From Pedobacter duraquae (GTDB taxonomy: Bacteria; Bacteroidota; Bacteroidia; Sphingobacteriales; Sphingobacteriaceae): 64,000 nucleotides of DNA. Positions 8,137 to 16,329 of this stretch are shown in pieces (the stretch's first letter is position 1; each line of letters starts with the position of its first letter). The position numbers were made by a program, and so were the translations under genes. Where the stretch lies: contig NZ_SNWM01000004.1 of NCBI RefSeq assembly GCF_004362245.1, positions 310,001 through 374,000 on the forward strand. The letters run 5' to 3'. A model generated the notes under the pieces. It made no database searches and was not told where the DNA came from. It saw nothing but the letters and a program-made list of their open reading frames with translations.

Positions 8137-9492
8137 CTAATTATGCAATTCGATAAGTGTGCCGCAGGTTGTCCATATGCTACACAACACACCAAATAAC
8201 AAGCAGTATAAAAAGATATCCATCTCCTTTCTCAATCTAATCCAGAATACAACAATACACATCAAAGGACAAGTCGCCATGAAAATAAAGACAATGGTGG
8301 CCACCGTTTCAAAAATATCCTGGTTAAAATCCATTAGCAACACACGGATCCCGGTATGTAAAAGCCAGACAAAGATCGGTGAGATGAAGCACAATAACCA
8401 CTTCCATACTCTTTTAAGATTAAGTTGTTGAGGAAAATTCCTCCGGTAATTTTTAACCAACAATAAGATAATGCCTACCATAATCAAAACCAGGATCCCA
8501 ATCTGTATATATTTATTCCTGATCGTGTCTGCACGGGTGTTAATCTTCCTAGCAGAAATGAGCTTGTGCTGAGCAAACTGCTTAGTGCTGGTTCGTTCCC
8601 CATTAACAAATGTTTGTACTATAACATTAGTACTATTGCTATCGTTGATGATCCAGGTAGCATCTTCCTGTCCCATTTTATAAAATCCCTCGATAATACG
8701 TTTCCCGCCTTTTGTTCTGCTAAATCTGCCGTCCAGTCGTCCGCCGTTAAACCTTAATGAGTCTGTACCTTGTGGTGTACTGATACTCAATGCGGTTATC
8801 TTCCCCCTGGGAATCAGACTTACACCGTCTGCGATTCGCTCCAGAACATCTTGATCAAGTTCTTTAATCGAGCGGTTTTTATTATAATCATCATCCCTGA
8901 TTGGTTTGAGGATATACACCTGATTTACCTTAACTACAAGCAACGATCCTACTTTGTAGAAATCAAATTCGTCGTATAAATTTGCATTTGGGATCACGGA
9001 AGACTGCAACAGCACATATTGTGGCTGATCAAAAGATTGGACATACCGTTGTTGACTGGTTGCACAGAATGAAAAAATAGTAACAACCCCGATAAACAAG
9101 CTTGCTAAGCGAGCCAATACAGAATTACCAGGTAATACCTGGGGGCGGTTATTTATGTGGAACCAGGCGAGCAATAACACTGGCAAGGCAATCATGTCGG
9201 TAGGATCAATAGTTCGCTGAATGTTAAACATATTCAGCACTTCAATCAATCCGGAAGCATATTCGCTCTTCCAGAAGACAAACATTACCCCGGTTAAGAT
9301 AAAGACCGATAACTTTTGTTTAGGAAAAACAACCGACCAGAAAATCGGAAAAACAAACAACCCACAGATATCTGAAAGTTTTCCGGTAAGCGTGTTATGA
9401 AACGCTGCTTTCAGGAAAAAGTCGTTGACAATTAACAGCACAAGGCAAACAATAAAAAGCGGCGACAACAGATTTTTTAGACGATCATACAT
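8137..9492 (-). CDS. Multi-pass membrane protein of unknown function
   Basis: 451 residues. The N-terminal 150 residues hold about five hydrophobic segments, including the conserved-looking KLSDICGLFVFPIFW. A soluble middle part (about 155-320) is rich in beta-strands, with one short repeat-like piece (GRLDGRFSRTKGGKRIIEGF). The C-terminal 130 residues hold four more membrane segments. The architecture of membrane bundle, extracytoplasmic domain, membrane bundle is clear, but I do not recognise the family and no enzyme motif is visible. It stands alone between the polysaccharide locus and the broken kinase. Confidence 0.7.
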   Translation of the reverse strand: MYDRLKNLLSPLFIVCLVLLIVNDFFLKAAFHNTLTGKLSDICGLFVFPIFWSVVFPKQKLSVFILTGVMFVFWKSEYASGLIEVLNMFNIQRTIDPTDMIALPVLLLAWFHINNRPQVLPGNSVLARLASLFIGVVTIFSFCATSQQRYVQSFDQPQYVLLQSSVIPNANLYDEFDFYKVGSLLVVKVNQVYILKPIRDDDYNKNRSIKELDQDVLERIADGVSLIPRGKITALSISTPQGTDSLRFNGGRLDGRFSRTKGGKRIIEGFYKMGQEDATWIINDSNSTNVIVQTFVNGERTSTKQFAQHKLISARKINTRADTIRNKYIQIGILVLIMVGIILLLVKNYRRNFPQQLNLKRVWKWLLCFISPIFVWLLHTGIRVLLMDFNQDIFETVATIVFIFMATCPLMCIVVFWIRLRKEMDIFLYCLLFGVLCSIWTTCGTLIELHN

Positions 9493-9670
9493 GGTTACTA
9501 TATGCTTTTGCGAGTCAAAACGTCACAAGCTAATTTACCCATTGCCTCTGACGAAAACAACATAGCAATAATAGCGCCTATACATTTTTTGAGATAAATG
9601 GTTATAGTTTTCCCATATTTAGTCAAGACTGACGCCCCTGATATTAACTTTTGCAAAGATCCGTTCCTAC

Positions 9671-11623
9671 TTATTTCTTGACATCCATAACAATTACGCT
9701 GAAACTGTATTTTGGTATTTTAATTTCGGTTTTGTTATTTTTTAATACAACCGATAGCTCTCTTGGAACAATTGCATTGGGGTTTTGCAAACTATTTATC
9801 GAGGAGATCACATCGCTCTGTAACAAATATACTTTTGCCATCTTTTCAATATGCTTTTTGGTATCTACTACCAGGCTATAATCCCGGTCTGCGCCAGAGG
9901 CGTTTACGATCTTCACGATCAATTGATTCTTGCCACTATCAACTACCGCGTTAGCATACAGGCTATCCTGGCCGATCAAGGTTTTTCCGTCTTTTAAAAT
10001 AGCCACAACATCGGTTCCTTTGAAATTGGAATACATTTTCTGCACCCAGTAATTCGGTGTTGCCACAGAATTTAAATTATCAAACCAAATTAAATCAGGT
10101 CGCCATTGCCAGGCTTCAACATGTGCAAGCAAAGGCGCATAGGACGACATTTGTACAAGATCAGCGTTGCGCTCTAAACCGGTCATAAAAGCGGCTTCTG
10201 TTAAGGCGCTAAACCATGTGTTTCTTGATTCTGGAGTTTTACCTTCGCGATCATGTGCCGCAAACTCGCCGGCGAATATTTTCGGGCCTTTCCTATCGTA
10301 ATTATCATAACGGCCGGCATTTTTCAAAAACCAACCTGGCGACATATAATAGTGTTCGTCTATATAATCGACTTCAGTGAGCTTGAAATTTTTCCAGGCA
10401 AAATCAAAAAGTTCACCCCCAGCTGAAGGCCCTGCAGCACCAATTAATTTAATATCTGGGTACTTAATTTTTAAAACAGCCTCGAACAGTTTATATTTTT
10501 CGATATACTGAGCGCCCCACTGCTCGTTCCCTATACCAATTCTATCTAAATTGAAGGGTTTCGGATGTCCCATTTTGGCACGTAGGGTTCCCCATTTTGT
10601 AGTCGTATCCCCATTGGCAAATTCTATCAAATCTACGGCATCCTGAATGTACGGATCAAGTTCTGTATTGGCCACAACCTCGGCCGTATTAAACTGACAG
10701 GCCATTCCGCAATTTAAAATCGGTAGGGCTTTAGCTCCAATATCTTCGGCAAGCTGAAAGTATTCGTAAAAGCCCAGTCCAAAAGTCTGAAAATAATCAG
10801 GTGTAGCGCGATAATCAAATTCGGTATTCCACCTGTTTATCATCACTTTTCTGTCAGATGGATCGCCAACGGTCTCTTTCCACTGGTAACGGTTGGCCAA
10901 ATCTCTTCCTTCAACAATGCATCCGCCTGGAAAACGGACGAAACCGGGTTTTAAATCGGCAAGTTTTTGAACAAGATCTTTCCTTAATCCATTTGGCCTC
11001 CCCTTCCAGGTATCTAGCGGAAACAACGAAATCATATCCAAACCAACCGTGCCGCTCCCCTGAAATAATAAACGCAATTTTCCTTTCTCGACTGTTTTTC
11101 CAGATTTAAGTTCTACAGAATAGGTATTCCAATCGTTTTTAAAATTCGCTAATTGTTGCTCAGCAATAACTTTATTTGCTGTATCTAAAAGCTGTACGGT
11201 TATTTTTGGCTGTGCAGCAGAAAGTAATTTTCCGCTAAGCGACAGTTTATATGTTTCGTTTTCTTTCAGGCCGATTCCTCTGAAACCTTCATTAGTTAAA
11301 TAAAAAGGTCCGGGGCCAAGTTCTATAGTTACATAACGGGAATTTTTTGGATTGACTGCCCCTTGGTTTATCACCAGTAAGCTTCCTTTTCCCTGGCTCT
11401 TCCAACCCATTAACGGATTCGTAAACTCGAATGATCGATTTTTAATCAATTCTGCATAAAGACCACCATCCGCAGCAAAATTGATGTCCTCAAAAAAAAT
11501 CCCCCACATTGAAGGTGATATTTTAGCTATGCTTTTATCTGCTGAAACTATCAATGGTCCATTCTTTTGAGCGAAGGAATAAAGCGACAGAGATAGCAGT
11601 AAGATCGTTAGTTGTATCCGCAT
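9671..11623 (-). CDS. Alpha-L-arabinofuranosidase, GH51
   Basis: 650 residues with a signal peptide (to about residue 18, YSFAQ). The N-terminal carbohydrate-binding-like beta-sandwich is followed by a TIM barrel and the C-terminal arabinofuranosidase beta-domain. The acid/base glutamate lies in GIGNEQWGAQY (about residue 361) and the nucleophile in FAGEFAAHD (about 453), both expected for GH51. It releases terminal alpha-L-arabinofuranose from arabinan, arabinoxylan or arabinogalactan side chains in the periplasm. It starts one base after the GH35 stop codon (TAACATG), as the last gene of the GH43-GH35-GH51 operon. Confidence 0.93.
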   Translation of the reverse strand: MRIQLTILLLSLSLYSFAQKNGPLIVSADKSIAKISPSMWGIFFEDINFAADGGLYAELIKNRSFEFTNPLMGWKSQGKGSLLVINQGAVNPKNSRYVTIELGPGPFYLTNEGFRGIGLKENETYKLSLSGKLLSAAQPKITVQLLDTANKVIAEQQLANFKNDWNTYSVELKSGKTVEKGKLRLLFQGSGTVGLDMISLFPLDTWKGRPNGLRKDLVQKLADLKPGFVRFPGGCIVEGRDLANRYQWKETVGDPSDRKVMINRWNTEFDYRATPDYFQTFGLGFYEYFQLAEDIGAKALPILNCGMACQFNTAEVVANTELDPYIQDAVDLIEFANGDTTTKWGTLRAKMGHPKPFNLDRIGIGNEQWGAQYIEKYKLFEAVLKIKYPDIKLIGAAGPSAGGELFDFAWKNFKLTEVDYIDEHYYMSPGWFLKNAGRYDNYDRKGPKIFAGEFAAHDREGKTPESRNTWFSALTEAAFMTGLERNADLVQMSSYAPLLAHVEAWQWRPDLIWFDNLNSVATPNYWVQKMYSNFKGTDVVAILKDGKTLIGQDSLYANAVVDSGKNQLIVKIVNASGADRDYSLVVDTKKHIEKMAKVYLLQSDVISSINSLQNPNAIVPRELSVVLKNNKTEIKIPKYSFSVIVMDVKK

Positions 11624-11624
11624 G

Positions 11625-13457
11625 TTATTGTTTTTGCAATTTATCTAATATCGGCGTTTTAATCATTTTCATAAGATTTTGTTGAGGCTGTAATAACTCT
11701 AAAACTGAAACTTCATTTTTACCAATCTTTAACCATTCTTTGGGCACATACACTGTTTGTTGGGGACCGATTGACCAATATTTCCCTAAATTGTGCCCAT
11801 TAATCCAGACCACACCTTTACCCCAATCTGTCATATCCAAATAGGTATCTCCAACTTTTGAAATATTAAAAATACCTTTTTTAATTACCGGGCCCTCTCC
11901 TACTTCTGCTGAGGTAGAACGTTTCACTGTGTAGGCAGAAATATCATTGAATGGCAAACTGAACATTTCCCATTTTTTCACTTCTTCGCCCGCAAATAAC
12001 ACGTGCTCTGTTATACCTTTTTTATTCTCGAGCAGGTATTTGCCAAAGTTGATTCTACCCATGTTCTCTACAAAAATATCAAGTTGAATCTCACCTGCTG
12101 GCAATTGTAATTCGAGGCTATCTAAAAGGGTTCTCCGATCCAGGATGCCAACTCTTTTTTGATTTACAAAGACTATTGCATAATCTCTCAACTGTTTAAC
12201 CTGAAGTAAGCCTTTTCTTCCACCAGCTATTTTTGTCCGGTACAACATGTACCCATAGTCCTGTTTTAAATCTTCGAAAGTTAAGGGCTCCTCATTTTTT
12301 ACCCCTTTAGGTAAAGTGCTGAACAAACTGAAGTTGCTGCTAACCTTAAAAGGCCCGATCGCTATTGCTGCTTTTGATGCGGGTACAGGCGGCAAGCTTT
12401 TTCCTTTAGGAAGATGTTTCTCGATAACGGCCCTGAACTGTCCAAACTTATCGGTGGCATTACCAGCCTCATCGAGTGGAGCGTCATAGTCGTAGCTACT
12501 AATCTGAGGCTCGTATGGTGAAATATCTTTATAGTTTGCGCCATTCATAAAACCCCTTGTTGTGCCACCGTGGAACATGTACATATTTATGGAAATACCC
12601 GCGGACAAAACAGAATCTAATTTTCCGGTGTACTTTTCTGCGGGGACCGTATGGTGCGGAGCTCCCCACCAATCGAACCATGCAGGGTACCATTCGGCAA
12701 TGAAATAAGGACCTTTACCATCGTGATACTTATCTATCATTTGCTTAACTTTTTCAGGATTATCCTGACCATTAATTGCTGGCAATAAACCCGACAAGTA
12801 ACCACCCTTAATATCCGCTTCAGGGTCGCAAGTGTATAAAATTCCGTCAAATCCCGCAGCGATGAACATTTTTCGATTGATATCAAGGTATTCTTTGTCA
12901 GCAGCATAAGAGCCATACTCATTTTCTACCTGAACCATAAGCACATTGCCCCCATGATTAATTTGTAACGGCGCCAATTGCCTGCCTACCTCGTCGATGT
13001 ATTTTCTGTATTCTTCCAGATACTGTGGATCCTTACTGCGTACTACCAAACCTTTTTCTGTCTGCAACCAGTACGGATAACCACCAAATTCCCATTCGGC
13101 ACATACATAAGGGCTAGGACGTAAGATTACCCAAAGGCCCTCCTCTTTTGCAATTTTCACAAATTCAGCAATATCATTATTGCCCGAAAAATCAAACTTG
13201 CCCTTTTGGGGCTCGTGCAGGTTCCAGAAAACATACGTTCCAATAGTGTTTAACCCCATGGCCTTGGCCATCTTCATTCGGTCCCGCCAGGCTTCTCTTG
13301 GAACTCTGGGATAGTGGATTTCTCCAGAGATGATCTGAAATGGTTTTCCATCAAGCAGAAAGTCATTTTTGCTAAGTTCGAAAGTATGCTTTACTTTCTG
13401 ACTGAAACTATTAAACGAACAGCACAGACAGATAATTAGTAATAGATTTTTTTTCAT
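11625..13457 (-). CDS. Beta-galactosidase, GH35
   Basis: 610 residues from the chosen start. The motif GEIHYPRVPREAWRDRMKMA opens the GH35 barrel. The proton donor lies in VQVENEYGSYA (about residue 177) and the nucleophile in FIAEWYPAWFDWWG (about 256). C-terminal beta-sandwich domains end with the WINGHNLGKYW jelly-roll motif. It removes terminal beta-galactose. An ATG lies upstream at 13505, but ATG 13457 is preferred: it overlaps the stop of the preceding GH43 gene as ATGA and places a normal signal peptide (KNLLLIICLCCSFNSFSQ) at the N-terminus. Confidence 0.93.
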   Translation of the reverse strand: MKKNLLLIICLCCSFNSFSQKVKHTFELSKNDFLLDGKPFQIISGEIHYPRVPREAWRDRMKMAKAMGLNTIGTYVFWNLHEPQKGKFDFSGNNDIAEFVKIAKEEGLWVILRPSPYVCAEWEFGGYPYWLQTEKGLVVRSKDPQYLEEYRKYIDEVGRQLAPLQINHGGNVLMVQVENEYGSYAADKEYLDINRKMFIAAGFDGILYTCDPEADIKGGYLSGLLPAINGQDNPEKVKQMIDKYHDGKGPYFIAEWYPAWFDWWGAPHHTVPAEKYTGKLDSVLSAGISINMYMFHGGTTRGFMNGANYKDISPYEPQISSYDYDAPLDEAGNATDKFGQFRAVIEKHLPKGKSLPPVPASKAAIAIGPFKVSSNFSLFSTLPKGVKNEEPLTFEDLKQDYGYMLYRTKIAGGRKGLLQVKQLRDYAIVFVNQKRVGILDRRTLLDSLELQLPAGEIQLDIFVENMGRINFGKYLLENKKGITEHVLFAGEEVKKWEMFSLPFNDISAYTVKRSTSAEVGEGPVIKKGIFNISKVGDTYLDMTDWGKGVVWINGHNLGKYWSIGPQQTVYVPKEWLKIGKNEVSVLELLQPQQNLMKMIKTPILDKLQKQ

Positions 13458-14584
13458 CTTTTTGACAGGTGATTGAACAAGCTCAGATTCCATTTGTCCG
13501 ACCATTCGATTTTTAATTTATCATTTTCAAACTGGATTGGAAGCCATAAATACCTTCCATCGATTGCATTTTTAGGCTCCCATTTATCTGCCATAAAAAT
13601 AAATGCATTCTTTTTGCCAGGAGCGGCAAGTACGTAGGTACTTTGCCCACCAAATGTTTTATCCGAGCCGGGCCCTACACAAGGATTGCCCATAAATTCC
13701 CATGGACCGAAAATGGACTTAGCCTTAAACCACCTCGCCGGATTTGGCGCCCAACCTGTACAACCAGAACCTATCATATAGTAAATTCCATCTTTCTTGA
13801 ACAAAGCCGGCGCTTCAGTCTGTTGTCCGATATAGATTCTGATAAATTTCCCAGTATGCCCCAAATAATCGGACGTTAATTCTGCAAGGTGTAATGTGAA
13901 GTTTTCTTCGGATGAGAATATGTGATATGCCTTACCGTCGTCATCAACAAATACCGTCATGTCTCTTGCCATTTGCCCGCCCAGAAAATCACGACAGAAA
14001 AATCCATCACTCTTATTTTCAGGTTTATTACAGTTTACTTTTTCACTTTCAGGAGTTGCTGCTGCATAAAAAGGGAGTTTGCCTGCATTCGGACGGTAAC
14101 TTTTTATAAATGTATAAGGTCCTGTTGCCTTATCGGCAGTTGCTACACCTGCACGGGCAGCTTGGTAACCCTTGCCCAAAAGCTCTAAATGAAACCACAT
14201 TACAAATTTCTTCGTTTTTTTATTGTAGACCACTTTCGGGCGTTCCAGGATACACCCCTTTGCGATATCGCTTTTCAGATCATCCGAAACTGAAAGTGCA
14301 ATTCCCTCATCTTTCCAGTTGTACAAATCCTTTGATGAATAGCAATGTACGCCTACTTGGGCCGTATTGCCTATTTCTCCTTCAATTTTATGTTCACCAA
14401 ACCAATAATAAGTACCTTTACTTTCAACTATTCCTCCCCCATGTGCATTGATGTGCATACCGTTATTATCTTTCCAGATTTTACCGGGGGTAAAATCCCG
14501 AGAAGATTCCTGGGCAGAAATAGGCTCGCTGTTTAAGCAGCTCAAAAAAAATAGACTAACTAAAAGGGCTAAACGATTGTGCAT
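13454..14584 (-). CDS. GH43 glycosidase, exo-beta-1,3-galactanase-like
   Basis: 376 residues with a signal peptide or lipoprotein-like N-terminus (LFFLSCLNS). The five-bladed propeller opens with the motif NNGMHINAHGGGIVE, then TYYWFGEHK. This fits the GH43_24/GH43_34 type that attacks galactan or arabinogalactan, and lacks the usual DP base motif of other GH43 enzymes. The likely general acid is the Glu in QQTEAPALFKK. A Gln in FGGQSTYVL sits where exo-beta-1,3-galactanases are reported to use a glutamine in place of the Asp base (family knowledge, not shown here). It would trim the beta-1,3-galactan backbone. It is first of the GH43-GH35-GH51 operon. Confidence 0.82.
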   Translation of the reverse strand: MHNRLALLVSLFFLSCLNSEPISAQESSRDFTPGKIWKDNNGMHINAHGGGIVESKGTYYWFGEHKIEGEIGNTAQVGVHCYSSKDLYNWKDEGIALSVSDDLKSDIAKGCILERPKVVYNKKTKKFVMWFHLELLGKGYQAARAGVATADKATGPYTFIKSYRPNAGKLPFYAAATPESEKVNCNKPENKSDGFFCRDFLGGQMARDMTVFVDDDGKAYHIFSSEENFTLHLAELTSDYLGHTGKFIRIYIGQQTEAPALFKKDGIYYMIGSGCTGWAPNPARWFKAKSIFGPWEFMGNPCVGPGSDKTFGGQSTYVLAAPGKKNAFIFMADKWEPKNAIDGRYLWLPIQFENDKLKIEWSDKWNLSLFNHLSKR

Positions 14585-14648
14585 ACAATAGGGTTATAAT
14601 TTTGAGAAGATATAAATATGTAATATAGTAATTGTAGTTAAATAATGA

Positions 14649-14672
14649 TCGGGCCATCCGAAGACGACCCGA
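14649..14672 (-). terminator. Hairpin between susD and the GH43 gene
   Basis: On the minus strand TCGGGTC pairs with GGCCCGA (7 bp, one G-U) around a 10-base loop, 20 bases past the susD stop and 65 bases before the GH43 start. No T-run follows. It could reduce read-through from the highly expressed susCD pair into the enzyme operon, as is common in Sus-like loci. Confidence 0.35.
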
Positions 14673-14691
14673 AAAACTAACCAAAAGATTA

Positions 14692-16317
14692 TTAATAACC
14701 TGGATTCTGCGTTAACACAGCGTCCTTATTCAACTGGATCTCACTTAAGGGGATAGGTAAAAGCAAAGCTTTTGACGTTAAACCAGTAATTGGCTTAGAC
14801 GCATCATTTGAGTTTAGTCGAAGTGCACGTTCTACTAACGTTCCCGTTCTCATCAACGTCATTCTTCTATTCTCCTCACCAATCAACTCCCTGGCTCTTT
14901 CATCAAGAATAAAATCCTTGGTCATTTCCGCGGCCGTAACCTGATCGGCATTAGCCCGTGTTCTGAGCACGTTTATCGTTGCCGCGGCGTCAGCGGTTTT
15001 TCCCTGTGCAACCTGAGCCTCTGCGAGTAGTAAATAAGTTTCACCCAAACGCATCAAAATAAAATCCTTAATCATCGCATATCCAAAAGTATCATTCGGA
15101 TCAAATGCTCCCCATTTTGTTGTACTTGGACAAATATTGAGTAAGGTGTCTGGTCCGGTAAACGGAACCTGTTTGCCATATCGTGCTGCATAAGTAGGAT
15201 TTGGATCGTTATAATAATACCTCCGGCGGATATTATATTGAGAATTTCTAATGTCGTTTCCCTTATATAGCCCGTAAAGTACCCAGTTGCTTAAACGCAA
15301 TCTGGCAATAGAGCGTCCACCGAGCGAATCGGCTAGTGCCATACCTGCAATGTTGTAATACGCAGCACCCCAAACGCGTCTTTGTTGCGGATTATCGGTT
15401 ATACCGCCAACAACAACCGTTGGATTTTCTTGCTCCAACACCCAGATTGCCTCGGTATTTCCTTGCGCCCTTCTCTGATTGCCATACTGGAACATATCAG
15501 AATAATAGTCGCCGCGCTGACTGATTTTTACGCCATAACGATTTTTGATCAGACTAAACTTGCCACTGCTAATGATTGCCTGTGCCTGTTGTTCGGCAAG
15601 ATCAGGCTTGCCAATCCTAAGATAAACTTCGGTAAGCAATTGCATGGCCATGAACTTGTTAGCTCTGCCGTACATTTTACCTTTAGTGTTAGTTTTCACC
15701 GCCTCAATATCTGGGAGATTCGCCGCAGCAAAGACTAGATCTGCAACGATAAAATTATTTACGTCTGCTATTGGTGCTCTTACAAAGTCTGTTTTTGGAC
15801 CCGTCAAAGCGTGTGAAATCACTGGCACCCCACCAAATAGGGTAGCTAAATTATTGTATGCATAAGCCCTAAAGAACTTAGCCTCGGCACTTACCATTTT
15901 CTTGCCATTAGCACTTAAACTTGTTGTAGCTGGGTTTTCAATTCCATCAATAATAGTATTGGTCAAGTTAACCATGATGTAATTTCTGTTCCATGTGCGT
16001 GCTGCAGCATTGTCTGTTGACGTTAATGTTGCATAGGAATAGTATGGAATTTCTATACCCTGCTGGTTGTTGGTTGCATTAGCGACATCAGTTCCAACCT
16101 GCCAAACGCTTGGCCAGCCCTGTTGATCGGCCCAAGAAAATATGGTGCTGGTATGGTTGTAGAGTCCAATTAAAGATGCTTCGAATCCAAGTGAATCCGT
16201 AAGCGTCAATGGTGTATATGTGGAAAAAGGTTTTTCCTCTAAGAATGCTTTCCGGCATGATGAAAATGCGAAGAGCAATACTGATAAGGATGCGAATATG
16301 GTTATATATTTTTTCAT
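14692..16317 (-). CDS. SusD/RagB family glycan-binding lipoprotein
   Basis: 541 residues. The lipoprotein signal ends at FAFSSCRKAF (Cys about residue 21). The following TPR-rich alpha-helical fold is typical of SusD: EAKFFRAYAYNNLATLFGGV near 150-170, FILMRLGETYLLLAEAQVAQ near 430, and near the C-terminus ERARELIGEENRRM. It is anchored at the outer-membrane surface and acts as the lid on the SusC barrel, capturing oligosaccharides. It begins 12 bases after the SusC stop on the same strand, so the two are co-transcribed. The ligand is inferred from the neighbouring enzymes to be an arabinogalactan fragment. Confidence 0.95.
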   Translation of the reverse strand: MKKYITIFASLSVLLFAFSSCRKAFLEEKPFSTYTPLTLTDSLGFEASLIGLYNHTSTIFSWADQQGWPSVWQVGTDVANATNNQQGIEIPYYSYATLTSTDNAAARTWNRNYIMVNLTNTIIDGIENPATTSLSANGKKMVSAEAKFFRAYAYNNLATLFGGVPVISHALTGPKTDFVRAPIADVNNFIVADLVFAAANLPDIEAVKTNTKGKMYGRANKFMAMQLLTEVYLRIGKPDLAEQQAQAIISSGKFSLIKNRYGVKISQRGDYYSDMFQYGNQRRAQGNTEAIWVLEQENPTVVVGGITDNPQQRRVWGAAYYNIAGMALADSLGGRSIARLRLSNWVLYGLYKGNDIRNSQYNIRRRYYYNDPNPTYAARYGKQVPFTGPDTLLNICPSTTKWGAFDPNDTFGYAMIKDFILMRLGETYLLLAEAQVAQGKTADAAATINVLRTRANADQVTAAEMTKDFILDERARELIGEENRRMTLMRTGTLVERALRLNSNDASKPITGLTSKALLLPIPLSEIQLNKDAVLTQNPGY

Positions 16318-16329
16318 GATGATTATAAA